Made by a program: the position numbers and the translations under genes. Source: Syngnathus acus (Eukaryota; Chordata; Actinopteri; Syngnathiformes; Syngnathidae). From it: DNA of 64,000 bases. This document shows, one piece after another, positions 13,501 to 27,352 of this stretch (positions are counted from its first letter, which is position 1; every line of letters begins with the position of its first letter). Where the stretch lies: positions 7,328,001-7,392,000 of the forward strand of contig NC_051106.1 of assembly GCF_901709675.1 (NCBI RefSeq), written 5' to 3'. The notes under the pieces are model-generated. The model saw only the letters and a list, made by a program, of their open reading frames with translations. It searched no databases and was not told the DNA's origin.

Positions 13501-14640
13501 TTTGGTGGTGGCGGCTTTGAATCCAAGTGACATCATTTAAATATGGAAATCCAAACATGGGGCCTTGTGATACACTCAACGCATCAACAAACCACAAATA
13601 CACACACACACACTCTGTAGAGATATGGGAGCTCGTTTTTGCCAAGCCAACTTGGCAGCCGGCGGACTTTTGCGGTCCAAGAAAAGCAAGGCGCAGCCAC
13701 GAGAGGGTTGAGGCTTTTGTGTTTGCCGAGTGTCACACTTGATCACCAGGGAAAGCCATAACAGGCCCGGGAGGATCTTTGAACCTCTGTGTGTATGTGC
13801 GTGTGTGTGTGTGTGTTTGGGGGAGTTGGCAAACTCTGATGTCAGCTCCAATATTCTGATTGCAAGATCTACAGTAATACCCGATTGGGAATACATTTGG
13901 TGGCTGTCGTTGGGAGAGCAAACTAATTAGGGCGCACTCGTTTACCAACACTTTGTTATATATACCTCCCAAATTGATGGAATGAGATTGCAAAAAAATG
14001 ATTCATTTATGACCCAACTTTTGAGCTGTTCACTTGACCCCAAAAATTATGAGCCAGCTCGAATTGTTTTGGATTAATCTGGGGGGTCTTGTGCAATTGT
14101 TTTACGTTTGTGGTTTTGTTGGTTGGATATGTGCGTATCTTAAAACGTCTTGGCAAAAAAGGCTGCATGACAGAAGCGAGCGTCTCTGCGAGCCATTAGT
14201 GTAAGATCCCGTATCAGCCTTTGGCTCAGGTGACGGCCGTGCGTGCAGTTTGCGTTGGCAGCGTGATAATTATCCAGACGGGGGCCTACTTTCACGGACC
14301 ACATCCTTTTTGGCTGCAGCTTCACAGCAGCGAGCCTGTAATTTGGGGTGTCCGGGATGTTGGAAGAGAGGCCAGAAGATTTCACATCAAGGACAAGCGT
14401 TTGAGGAAATTACATTTGTAGGAAAGGATTTTTGCCTGGCCTGGACCCTGGAAAGTCATCTTTAACGGATAAGGAAATTATCGCTTTAGAGAGCGACTAT
14501 GAAACTTGAAGAGTTCCGGGGGACATTTTGGTTACTCTGTTTTGTTTGCATTGAGTTCTATGAGAAAATGAAAACCGTCCTTGTAAATCCATGTCAATAT
14601 ACAGTAACTGGCCACAATTTTGGAACTAGCAGTCTTTCCC
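10516..14640. other. Intergenic, no gene seen
   Basis: Mixed non-coding sequence with a poly-A run followed by AGA steps (12283-12310), an AT-rich patch (12310-12490) and CA/GT dinucleotide runs. No exon matching a known protein was found on either strand. Confidence 0.4.
13600..13817. repeat. (CA)n and (GT)n microsatellites
   Basis: A short CA run at about 13602-13613 and a GT run at about 13801-13816, in opposite sense, about 190 bp apart. Confidence 0.8.
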
Positions 14641-17600
14641 ACACGCACACTTGACAGAAAAGGGAAAAACCTTTGGGTACATAAAATGGAATTGTGGTGA
14701 ACTGAATATCCAAATTAACATTTGATCCTTACTATATGATTTTACACCATTATTATAATAATACCCTTGTTATTTTTACTTTCTATTATGTATTTTTTGT
14801 ATTTTAAATTTTTGTAAATATGACGCAAACATTCATAAACTATCATACTTATTATTATTATCATTATTATTATTATACAAAGGAAAGGACTGCACATGTC
14901 TCATGCCGGATGGACTTTTTCCCAAATGCCAATTAGCCCTAAAATTGTATAGCGTGTAATTTAATTTGGCTGGCGTAATAATGTTTTGTTTGCTTGCTTC
15001 ATTTTCCATTATGCAAATGGACCAATATTTGAAATACACTACTGTATCCCCCTAGATTAAATAGAAGCCAAATCTGTCCGGTTTATCTTAATGTAATCAT
15101 AAATATACAAGAAGGACTGATTCAGCATTGCGTTACTTATCTAATTCCTGATTTAAATGGTGAAATAATAGTTAGCTAAAGAAGGCGGGGGGTGGGGGGG
15201 GGGGTCTTTTGAGGCGAAACATTAATCATCCGCGTATGTGAAAGCGGTTTACAAGCCAAATGGAAAGACGACGTAGGAGCCAAGTCTTCATGGGGGCACT
15301 GAGACAAAAACACTGTTGAAGACCATTTGGATCCAAAAGGCCTTTTGACTTGATTTCACGTTGTCTCACATTTCCAATCAAGGAGCGATTAGCCTCCGAC
15401 ATTAATGGGCCTACTAATCCGTTTAAGCCTCTCGTGATAACAGTTAATTGTGTGTAAAAATGTGTACAGATCCCCCCGTTTGGGTTGTTTACTAACTGAT
15501 TTGGATGCGGTTAGGCCCTAAAGAGGTATCATTATGTTGATGGTTCTGGAGCAAAATGAGCCCCTGATGGAGGCAACGTCAATGAGGGGAGTTAACAACA
15601 CCCGGGCAAATGTAATACAACTCCAAGATAACATTTGGTTGTCATTAAACATCATGCGGCTTCATTCATATTATTTTTCAGGGCTATTTGTTTGCATTTT
15701 GAAACAGTTTTCCCCCCCACTGGAAATGGTGGAAATGAAGCGTAACAGCATCATTATAAAACATTTAGCAACTGTAAATTATATGGCAGGTAAAATTGAT
15801 CAAATAGAAGGGTAACGTTTTCTTACAATTACCCAAAATTTGTTTTAAAAAAAATCAGCTTTATGATGAAAGAATTAATGCATAAAATACTAACGTAAAC
15901 AAAATTTTAATCTTCATTTTTTAACTTTTTTTTTAATATTATTCTCGCACAAGTGTAAAAACTCAAGTGTACATGTGTTTACATAAAAGCCAAAGAAAAT
16001 TTTAAATAGATATATATTTGATCATTTCCGGCTCATTTTTTTCTATTGATGAAAATAGAAAAGAAAGCATGATGATACCTGTGTCGTGTTTCAAAACAGT
16101 GCGTGTGTGTGCATGCCTGTTTTTGAATTGAGGCCACCAGAGAGTGCAACCTTGGCCGGCCTGTTTGTTGTGACACTCAATTTATTGTGCGGTGATTTGA
16201 GGCGCGGCTTCTTATTACAAAACTTTTTGTGTCCTTGCGCGACAGAAATTAGCTGCGGCGGGCGTGTGTAAATCACCTGTCCTATGCACAGGCTCTTTTA
16301 AGAAAAAAAGGGCCTAGGGTGTCATTTGACGCCTCGCCGCCGCTCTTTCATATTTATGCGTCTCATATTCACAACCATCGGGCTATCTATCAACACTTTT
16401 TTTTTTTTTTTTTATCCCCGTTGCACCAACAATGCGGACATAAACTGTTTTTTTTTTTTAAAACGTCAGCAAAAAAATGCTAGCGCAAGTGAAATCGGAG
16501 CCTCTTTATTTGTCTGTGTAATAAACTGTATAAATTAAAACCAATAAGCGGGGACATTTTACATTTGCTGGCATCCTAGGGGGGCTTTCCTGAATATTGC
16601 CATAAAGGACATGGGGAAAGGGGGGTGCTGTTTTATGAAATACAAGTGACAAAGTAGCAACAATATCGCGGCTCAAATAATGAAAACTGAAGGACGACCA
16701 AAACCCAAGAGAGTATATCACCAAAATAAGGTCATTATTCAAACACGTGTCACATGAGCGATGCTTACTCGAGTCAAGTCATGAAAGGCTTTGCACACAA
16801 TTTTAGGTGTCCAAGGGCTAAAAGGAAATTGTTACCTGTCAAGCACCGTGGCTACAAAAATACATCTGACTTTTGGGAGTTTGTGTTCTTATTGGAGCCT
16901 ACCAGACAATATAAACACTGTGCATAATGAAAGGCTTCACAAGAGACTTGAGTCAATTGAGAAAATACATTGTTGCGCTAAACTGTACTTTTGGGGACTC
17001 CGTATTGACTTATTGTTATGAAAAGGGATTCAGTCAAATTCTGCTCATGCACATCATGTAGATCTTGCCCCATATTCGTAAGTTGGAAAGTCAAAAAAAG
17101 TACAAGAGAATGTAGTTAAAAGCGCGAGGGTGAGGAGGTGCCTTTCTCCATTTTGTATACTCAAACAGAATGCATTGCCTTTGGCCCGCTTAGGGGCAGA
17201 AGGTGAGCAGCGCACACGAAAGCACCAGCAATTATTCGTCTCTGGCACAACAACAGAGTGCAAAAAGAGCATCAAAGGCTTTTCCTCCGAGCGAAAAAGC
17301 GCTCTCTCAGAGGAGAAACGTGCAACCTATGTATGTGTGCAAATACTAGCGCATGGACTTTTGGGGTCTCCCTGGAGAAAGGTGAGGCAGAGGATGTGTG
17401 TCAGTGTGAAGCCATGTTGACTAAGATATGTGTGTGCATTGGTGCTCTAAATAATGCGACGCGGCCGTCCCCATAGTCCATTGAATCCTTCAAAAATCAA
17501 CAGGCATTGCCTTAACTGAGTTATTTTCCACTAAGACAGGATTTTATTGGTTTACATTGTAATGTTATTGTAGCTATTCTTTTTTTTTAATTAAAAGGTA
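14641..17600. other. Intergenic up to the dph6 promoter
   Basis: AT-rich sequence (14690-15060, 15770-16070) alternates with more complex blocks. A G-rich run (15185-15204) could fold as a quadruplex. No gene seen. Confidence 0.45.
15340..15445. promoter_or_regulatory. Enhancer candidate with GATTAG and TAATCC
   Basis: A compact block with CCAATCA, GATTAG (15388), ATTAATGGG and TAATCC (15415), then ACAGTTAATTG. Bicoid-class and TAAT-core sites are closely packed. No reading frame. This is an inference from motif density. Confidence 0.3.
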
Positions 17601-17659
17601 GAATGTTCTAAAATATTACTGTCATTTTTTAATTTAAATTGTATTGATTTCACGTTACA

Positions 17660-17874
17660 GTGACAAGAGAGAAAGGGAGAGAGAGTGAGAGAGAGTGTGG
17701 AATGCTTTACTCATGTATTTCCATCAGGCACATTCTTGGGCACCATGGTATGTCAGTTGGGTCCTTTCAACCCGGAAATATTGTCACGTGTACTTGTAAA
17801 CAGACAAGCTCGAGCCTACCGACACCGGCTTACTGTGTTTACCTTTTAAATTAATACCCAAAGTGACTCTGAAG
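17660..17874 (+). promoter_or_regulatory. dph6: dph6 promoter / 5' UTR region
   Basis: This is the stretch just before the start codon. It holds an ETS-type core (CCCGGAAAT, 17771-17779) and a perfect CACGTG E-box (17785-17790), about 85-105 bp before the ATG, with a GA-rich run at 17668-17698. There is no TATA box. The transcription start cannot be placed. An ATG at 17747, in good context, opens a frame that stops before the real start. Confidence 0.5.
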
Positions 17875-17897
17875 ATGAAAGTAGTCGCTTTAATAAG
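17875..17897 (+). CDS. dph6: dph6 coding exon 1 (start codon)
   Basis: This 23-nt exon encodes MKVVALI plus two bases of the Ser that opens SGGKDS. The ATG has A at -3. The exon ends AG before GTAAAT, and its phase fits exon 2 exactly. It matches the MRVAALIS start I recall for human DPH6. It is too short to show up as an open reading frame. Confidence 0.92.
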
Positions 17898-20800
17898 GTA
17901 AATGTCATCTCACCGCTCTTTTTAATGTTACCAAATGTCGTTTTGAAAGAAGCAGAATATATTACATTTCAGCTGTGTTATTGTCACGGTAGGAAGTAAC
18001 GGAATACTCGTGACTGTACTTAAAGTATCTCAAATACAGAGCGCGTTTAGGCACCATAAATAGAACTTATTACAAACTAACGTGAGCTATTATAACACAC
18101 GCATATTGTATTTACATAGTATGTTTATTATGTCATGGTTGCAGTGGGGGCAAAGACAGCTGTTACAACATGATGCAGTGTGTGGCTGCCGGGCATCACA
18201 TTGTAGCTCTGGCCAACCTACGCCCTGCACACAAAGGTGAGGATGCTTTGGATTTCTTGTTGTGCTTTGTAGTGGTGTTGAAGTCTAAACATGATGTTTG
18301 TTGCCTTATTTGGCTGCGTAAGTGGGGCAAAGCATTAGGAAAATCTCTAAGTCTCTATTAGTTATGCGGGTTCGCCAAATGTTAAGTCCAGCAAGCTTAG
18401 AACTTTTAAGGAATGCAAAAAATGGTACACCTTGTGCAAGCGATGTCTTGATCTTCTCACGTAACCCCCCAGATGAGTTGGACAGTTACATGTACCAAAC
18501 AGTGGGCCACCAGGCCATAGAACTGTACGCCGAGGCCATGGACTTGCCCCTTTACCGACGCACTATCCAGGGCTCCAGCTTGAACACTGGCAGAGACTAT
18601 CAGGAGACGGAGGGGGATGAGGTGGAGGATCTTTATCAGCTGCTAAGCCTTGTCAAGGTAACTTCGTGCCTCCACTGTTTTGGAACTTTTTTTTGTCTTT
18701 TTAAAACATACTCCGTACTGTGTTTCCAGAATATAGACGCCGAATGATTATTTTCTCGGCTTCAGATTGGGTTTGGCTCAATCAAGGTTGAAGCCTTTGC
18801 TGTCGCTGTGTTGTATTTTTATGGAGCAAAATTTGCCAACTTTTTGACAGTGAACAGAAAGTTTCACGGCACACCAAACTCGCGTAACTCTTCCAGTTCC
18901 AAAGCATGTCAGCTGGCTGACGTTCGGTCCTCTGGCCGCTCTTCGCGCTTGCCGAGCTCTCCGGGCGCCACTAAACTTCTCCGGTCGGCTAAGGTTCACG
19001 ACACATGTCACGCCGCTGAGATGTTTTACAAGTCCTCTTCTTTGGATTCTTATTCACTTAGTAGCCCATTAGTGCCGTCTCAGAGGGGCCTTACTTGTCT
19101 GATTCCATCTGGCCCGCTCAACGGCCGCGGTACTTTTTGCACATGTTGTAAAGTGCTGCTAAACTGCACGGCAGATGACAAACTCATGTCGTTGCTCTCA
19201 ATCTGTCGTACTTGGTACGTCACTCTCAAAACGCCGTCTTGGATAATTAAAGGTTTATGTTTTATACACAAAGTTAGGAGTTGAAGCCAAGCTATTCCTA
19301 TTCTTCCTTTTAAAGCCACACACATTAAAAGTCACAGATACTAGTGTGAAAGTGCTGCATAAATAAAGTTGAATAATGACTTATGCAGGTATACATTAGT
19401 GTAGATTGTACCCAGAGGGGCCCCCAGATGAACTCCTACTGTACCCCTTTTTCTGACAGCATTGTACACATGTTTCTGGTATGTGGTATGATACCCCTCC
19501 CCTGTGTTCAGGCCTCTATAATTGCCAAAGACTGCTAATTTCCCAATGTCCAAGGCTTCTCAGCGCTGACCCCCTCAGTCACACAGGCCATAGATCACGG
19601 CGGTTGCAGTCCCTCGTGGGCTCCCAGACCTCCAGTGATTCCCTCGTTTAGCCCTCGCGCCGTCATCGGCAGACCCGCGATCATAAACAACAGGCTTCCT
19701 CTCGCTCTCCGAGTGAAGTCAGCGAAACGGAACTTTGTGATCTTAGACGTCTGAGGATTTTGGTCCGGCGGTGTAAATTGGATGGTTTACAAACTCGTGT
19801 CATTTGGCCAAATCAGTCTTTTTATGTTATGTTCAACACATAGGCGGTATAGTTGAGAAGTTAAAAAAAAAAAAGAAATCACTCCTTTTAATGACAAGCT
19901 GTTGAGTGGATAAGAAGTTTTATCTGTGAAAAGTGAGCTGTTCATAAAGTGTGATGTTTTGAAAGATTCACAAATTAATTAGAAGTTACAAGATTATATT
20001 TGACAAATGACACCATGGCAAAAGATGAAAAATTTCTGCTGGAGTTGATGAGTTTGAGTGCAGAGCATTCTTCCCGCCCTTCCTCTTGTTTTTATATTTG
20101 TTTTATTTTTTGGGTCTGCGTGAGCCAACAGTGCCATCTATGGACCAAACCTGGAAGTGGATCTTCCACACTTGCATCTTTGGAGCCATTGAAAAGAATC
20201 AAAGGAAGAGATCATATTCTTCAGAACCTTTTGTTGACAGAGAAGAGAGGAAGAAGAATCCCAATCATAATAGCGAGGGGTTGGGGGGGTGACGAGCCAT
20301 CCATCTGCTGGCAGCAGCGCTAATGACAGCGGGACAATGCGGCCCTATCCTCGGCCTCTGCTCTCACCGCTGGCCGTGCATGGCAGCGTGCCTTTGAACC
20401 GTGTAACCCGATCCACGTGAATCGGGACAACCGGCCATCCCATCCCGTCAAGTGCTCGTCTTTGAACAATCTTGTTTTGGGGAAGGAGAACGAGGCAGAA
20501 GGAAAAGAGACCCTTGTTTCTCTTCAAGGCCTGTATTGAGGCGTTTTCATTTACTTGACTTAGAAATATTTTCATACCACAGCTTTACATTTATTATCAT
20601 AATAGTATGGCTTTATTCTGGGGAAGATAAATAAGGTATGATATTTTTATAAATTATGTTTTCTCAAATAGAAAAACACCAGACAGATTACCCAATTTTT
20701 GTAGCATTTTTTTCCCCATATATTTTTCATTATTTGAAGAACGCAGGCGGCAATGAGAGGGGGATCAAGAAACTGAAAGTTTTGAACTGCCTTTTACATT

Positions 20801-23800
20801 GATTAATAATAACCGGGTTATTTCAACGGGAGGGTCCCTGAGTGACGCTGCACTTAATTTTAAATTGCTTCAAGATTTAGTCCATTCCTTCGAATTTCCC
20901 CCCGTGCTGTCTTATTGTGGATTTTCCACAACGTTTCTCTCCACATAGCACGTGTGATTCCATACTCTATGTGTGTGTGATGCGCTCTGATGTGTGATAC
21001 AGATCAGCAGTGTCAGTCACCCCTGGCTGTAACGTTCAGTACCCCCCCCCCCCCCCATCCCCGTCGCGCCTCACCACCGCCACCCCCCGAAGGCCCGCAA
21101 AAGCCCTCATATTAGTCATATCACATCCCTCAAATCCTTTATCCTTCTCGCTGTGCTCTGTGACCTGACACAGGGGCTTTCTGTGCCCCATGACCCCCGC
21201 GTGGGCACGTGTATGTTTGTCAGTGTATTTTCAAGGTCAGGTGGAAGCTGAGGACAGATCATCTCGCCTGTGCGCTTGTTTTCTTTATGTAGCTCATAAG
21301 CCTTTTTTTTTTTTTTTTTTTTTGAATGAGTTTTTTTTTTTTTTATTTCTCTCGGCAGCCATCTTGACATTGTTAAATTACACAATAAGACACTGATTCC
21401 TGAAGTAGTCCGGCCCAAAAAGCTTCAGTGGCTCACTTGCTGACGATCATACCACAAAGCGGCAAAAACACAACACTCAACGTTACTCGGCGACTTTGTT
21501 ACTCGGTAACCTTTGAGCTGACGAATGCAGACGAAGACATTTAAGCTCATTAGAGTGATGAGGAAATATAGATGATCTCTACGCGCGCGTTCCCGTCCGC
21601 CAGCTTTAATTAGCGGCGGCGTGACATCTTTGTCACGCTCGACGCCGGCGTCGCCGAGGATGGAAATGTTACTTTCAAGTCGAATTTGCCGCGCTGAATT
21701 GCATTCTGCAAAACATCGCTGAGACTGATTTTTTTTCGCTTGATCCGTTCTTGTGCAGCACTTTTGTTCTAATTTAGATCGTGACCTTCAATAGAGGAAG
21801 ATTATCAACAGCTTTAACATCGGTTTTAGATAACGAAAACTTCCAAAGGTCCTTACCGGTCCTTGACTTTTGCTTTTATTGCGTTGTCGGCACGCATTTT
21901 TCTGGATCGAGACGCAGCAAGGGATGGAGGGAAGCCGTAGAAAGGAGGCCGTCGGGCAGGCGGAAGAATCTCTTAGTTGTATCGATTCGGGAGCTGAGGT
22001 GTTGCGAGGCAAGCCAGAGCGGTGCGAACTTGCTGGAGGAGGGCGGAGGCGGGTGTCGAAATCAAACATACAGCCCTTCTCTGATTACCGGCGCGGTGCC
22101 GCATTAGACGTTCATCGGGGGGGGGGGGCTCAACAGGAAAATGGATTTTTCTTAAAAGCGGCTTAATACATAAATCATGACCTCAGGGGTCACAGGCGAA
22201 GGGTTTCGGAGAGACGATCAATAAGCCAGCTAATGTGAGCTTGTTTGCGGTTCGGGGGTACCACAAAATGCTGTGCTTGGAGTGAGCTTAAAAGCAGCCA
22301 AAAGTTGTTTTGTGTTGCTCTTTTGGTCCTTGTACATGTTAATGGTGCAACAGCTAACGTTAGCTTGTTTTGTGTAGCGCCAGTTGGTCGGCCCCTTGCG
22401 TGGAAATGGCGGGAAGTATTCGAAGTGGGCGGGCCCAAAGGCAAGAGCCACTAACGACTGCCAAGCTAGCATTTTGGTCTTTTGGCTAGGCTGCTCGTTT
22501 TCTGTCTGGAGCAGATTTGGACGATATTCTAAAAGGACAGGTTGAGTATTTTACAACAGACAGCTAAGCCGTCGTCAGATCCAAAATGTATTTCCTTTTA
22601 TGTTGTATTTTGCGAGCCGTTCCCCACATGAAATATTTGCGGCAGGCTCCATTACCCAAGTCATAAGTTGGAAAAACACCACCTGCAGTCTGGAGAATCG
22701 GTTAAAGCGGCGTGTTTTCCTTCTGTGATGGTCGGTTGGAGCGCCGCGCCGCGAACGGCAGGACGGACCGAGCGGGCCGACATGCCAAGAGCCTGGAACC
22801 TGACCTCACCAGAAACAACATTTGTGAGTGTGTTTCTGTCTGAGACACTTTTACCCCAGCTGTGACGGAGCTGGGATCAACTTTATTTTTATTTTTTTTT
22901 ACGGAAAATGTTATCCTTTTATCGGTGACAAGTAAAACCTGGAATCTTTTGGGAAGCCGTTGCATCATTTCCTCTCTTTGCAAAAACAATCGCAGTCGAT
23001 CATGTGGAAAACAAAGGGACATTGTTCCACTTTCTGCAGAAAATAACTTTAGCGTATCGGTTTTCTCGGCTAGTATTCACGGGCCGACGGGCGTTTGATA
23101 AACTACCTTCCATCTTCCAGTTTTTTTTTTTTTGGGATACAGAAATCTCCCTTCGTCCTTGGGCTTGCTGAAACCTGGTCTTTGTGCTTGCTTTGGCCGT
23201 GGCCTTCTCCGTCCCAGCCTGGTTTCTGGCAAGGCCCATGTTTATGTATCTCTCTGAATATATCCGAGAGGAAACTCATGAAACGTTAGTCTCTTTACCT
23301 TTTTTTTTTTTTTTTTAAGATGATTTCTTACAGTCCCGTTATTCCATATACTACACTTAGGCAAGTGTGTCGGAATTGCTGTAAATGATCTGTGGGCGTG
23401 TTACATATTAGGCGTATAATGTAATAAGCCTTTATTAGCCCAAAGGGGAACGTTCTTGTTAAAGAGCTGTAAGTGGGCAGTCGCACAAAGCTACCATGAG
23501 TAGTTGAGAATAAAATTAACACCAGCGATAGTGACAGCTGTACTTTATGGAAAAAAACAATAAAAATAAACATCTCATTGTATCTGAGGATCTAATCACA
23601 AGAACCTGTTTTGCGAGCTGTATGTTATTTTTTTGGCCCACCAAACTGAATGGTTGAGGACCGACGCGCGACATTTTACAAGCCCGTCAGTGAGTTCAGA
23701 CCCGTCTCTCAACAGCTGCTCAGGAAAGAAAGCCTCGCCAGTTTACCAACGAGAATGACGGTGAAAGATTTCCGGAGCTTTGCAAAGACAGCTGCTAAGC

Positions 23801-26800
23801 CCGCATGTCAGGTTGTACACTGCCGCATTGTACTGAGATTTGAGTCGTTGGTTTTTGAAGGACCCCTGGAAATTGAGACGACTACCTTAAAATGTTGCTA
23901 AAATAGCATACTGTCTGTATCTTTTCTGATTTTTTGTGGGTCTACTCGAAAAAGTCACGTCACTAGGTGAAACTGGCTTCTTGGTCTGAGGTCACATTTT
24001 TTTGTGGGTCTACTACAAAATGTCACCTCACTAAGTAAAACTGGCTTTTTGGTCTGACTTCACATTTTTTGTGGGTCTATCACAAAATGTCACATCACAA
24101 AGTGAAACTGGCTTCTTGGTCTAAATTTTCAAAACACCACCTTGGGGTATATCAATCTTCACAGATGCAAAATAAGCCAACCCTAAGCTTCCAGTCAGTG
24201 CCGCGTACCCCAACTTGTCGGGACAGCCCGCCACGCCCCGGGACTGTTGGTCCGCATCGCATTAAACACAATCACTTGACCCAAGCTGGCCCTCTCCCCC
24301 ACGTACGACAAGCACTTGAGCTGGCCCAGCCCCTCTCTCCGTGTTCCCTCCATGTCATTACATTACATGACGATAGGGTGGCGAGCTGATCTAATGGAGA
24401 GAACATTAAAAGTGTCCCTTCACTTACTTGAGGGGCCCTGGAAGAGCTGCATGGAGAGGAGGAGGAATGTTTGACAAGAGAGGGGGGTAAAGGATAGAGG
24501 TTAGCCGTGGCGTCGATATGATGATGGCGATACAGTGTGCGATGGTGCCCCAATGCCCTTGAGCAAGCTGTCATTCAAAGCACTTTAATTAATTTCTCTA
24601 CCTTGTCGCCTTCCACTCCCCCGCCATCGCACATGCAAGAGGCAATAACATAATGGAAAGTCTGCGTCAACAACTTTGGACTCGACAAAAAGACCATTTT
24701 TTTTTCCCCCCCTTCGCTTTTTTTGCATAAAGATGTCTGTCAAGGCGGCGCATAATAGTCAAAATCCGCCGACTCGGGCATCTTACCGTTGCCAGAATAG
24801 GCAGAGGGAGGCATTTTGGAAACCCGGCATTTTGCTAAATGGAGCTTTTGTATTGCCAAGCGGTATAATTAAGACGTCACAGTGACAGCCATTGGGAGCT
24901 AATGAGGGTTCTTATGTATTCGGCAGGAATATGGAATTTTGAATTTTTCATGGTGTTCTAATTGTCAAGGTTGCTTCTGTTCCTCAATATTGTGCAGTTT
25001 TGCTCTGATGAGCGAGTAATGCATTTGAGTTACTGTCACTTGAAATTCCGTCCAACCATCATCGAAAAATATAAATAAATGCATTTTATTTTTTCCTCCT
25101 GTCCTACCAATAGGTCAAATCTACGTCTTACCTGAAGGCAGCGTGACTGTGAATACAATTGAACAACTCTTTTATGTCCCTCCCAAGATGGATGTATATA
25201 TAATTACAAAGTATATCAGGCACGCTACCTTGCGGTTTGAGTTTAACGGCCGTGTCGTTATTTTGCGAAGCGTGCCTCCTGGCCCTAATCTTCCCCCGCA
25301 GCTGACATCTTAATAACTCAGTCCTCGTCCATCCATTTACACGGGAGACAATCCCGATGCGGGGGTAAGGAGGAGTTTAATGAATTTGACAATTAGTAAC
25401 GGGAGTTAATGACTGCATGAGGCTAAGTACCCTGATGGACACGGCTAGGGGGACCGAGGACTTCCATCGCTCGGGGCCATAGATCCTTATTAATAGCTTT
25501 TTTTTTGTGCCTGATGGAGAGGACGGGGATAGTTAGGTCGAGTTTTTGTCAGAGCCCGTCCAAGCCCAGCGAGACTGAAATGTGTCTCTCATAACAAGAC
25601 AGTGAAGGACCCTTAGCCAAAATGGAACAGGAAGTCGGCCATTTTGTTTTTTATTTTCCTTTATTGATGGTTGGTGTTGATTCACTCGATAGCCCCAACC
25701 TTTCTCTTCTACTAAAAAGTTTCAAGGACCCTAAGCCAAAATGGAACAGGAAGTCGGCCATTTTGTTTTTTTTCCCCTTTTTATACGATTGGTGTTGATT
25801 CACTCGATAGCCCCGACCTTTCTCTTCGACTCTTCTCTTTGTCCTTCCTCGTCGCAATCTGCGACTCCTAATTGGCCTCTTTAGGAAGTGACAGTTGCAT
25901 TTAGGCAAAAGGGTTATCATTGCATTAGACCAGAGCGCCGGCCCTGAGGCTTACCTCGAATTACATGACTGTGCCCGCAAGCCCCCTGAGCTGCTACGCC
26001 GGGCCCCGCAACGCTATCAGTCCGACTTAATTACTGTCACCGGCCAGCGGGATTGACGGTAATGTTTCTCACAACGGAGGGACGTTAAGACATACTGAAT
26101 CCCGAGGCCTGGAGATGTTTAAACTCGAGGTCACGCCATTAGATCCACCTTTATCTGCGTGTTCCCCCATTTTACCTTTCACAGCGCACTGTATTTCGCA
26201 CCACACACACACACACATTTTTTTATCTGATTAGCATTTAGCAGGCATGCCTACTTGGAGTTGTGTGTGTTTGTGTTCAGCAAAGCATCAGGCCCCAGGC
26301 AGGGCATGGATTTCATTTAGGAAAGTATCAAAGGTTTACACGCTGCTCGCTTTAATCAGCATGTTTATCAGGCAGAGAAAAATTGCAGGAAGCAAGCGCG
26401 GGCGGCGGGGAGGCGGAGGACGACCGCGAGGGTTATCTTAAGGACCAGTAGCCAGGGAAATTGATAATGTCTACAAGGTAATTTACTGGAGACCGCTCCC
26501 ACCGCCGGCCCGGCTTTCTAATTACAGCCTGTGTAATGTGCTGATGAATCTGCAGGTGTATGTCGGACACACCGAGGGGAAGGGGGGCGGTGGGGGGCAT
26601 GCACCACTGCACCTTGCTTGTGATTGTTTGTGTGGCTTCCGGTTAGGACCTGTTCCCGTTCTTCCCTGGAGTTGTTCACTATATGGAAAAAAATGAAAAG
26701 CAATTAGAATATTGATCAAATACACTACGGCCCCAAAAGTACAGAGAAATATTAAAAATGAGGGCAGCAAGAATACAGAAAACAGAACTTGTACTCATTG

Positions 26801-27321
26801 CTAAATAAATCAATCCCCAGGGAATGTGGGTTGAACGGCCGTGCTTTTGATATGACCCGAATGTAAACATCCTGACAGTGAATGGAAAGACACGCCGAGT
26901 GTGCGTGTGCGCGTCATTTTGTGTTTGTGTGTGTCTCGGGTCAGATTAGAAACACCATTGTAGGTTGAGCAAACAATCTTTAGCCCCCCACGGGACGCAA
27001 ACGTCATTGCTGAGTGTATCGCACGTAATGTAGAAAGTGAGGGAAGTGCGGGGGGGGTGAGCGTTTGTGTTTGAAGGTTCCTTCATTCTCTCCACAGGAA
27101 AAGGAGGGTGTCGACGCGGTGTCTGCAGGGGCCATTCTCTCTGATTACCAGAGGGTCCGTCTTGAAAATGTGTAAGTCTCACTCAAAAGGCTTACAACAC
27201 AACTCTTTAATTAGACTCCATCCCGTAATTAGCACTCCTTGATGAGCTTTTGGAAAGAGGAAAAAAACTTTAGGGGCGAACCACTGTAATCAAGCTCCCC
27301 TTCGCCCCTTCTCACTTTCTC

Positions 27322-27352
<31 letters not shown>

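Larger units (their letters stand above)
18658..27097. other. dph6 intron 3 (8.4 kb)
   Basis: The intron begins GTAACT and ends CCACAG. It holds mononucleotide runs (21042-21056 C; 21302-21323 T; 22117-22128 G), a 67-bp minisatellite, a 119-bp tandem duplication, and enhancer-like AT-core blocks (25370-25440, 25960-26070). No nested gene was recognised. Confidence 0.6.

Noticed and set aside
18808-19284. 158-codon frame just after dph6 exon 3
   Set aside because: Ser-rich with no recognisable domain and no phase link to exons 3 or 4.
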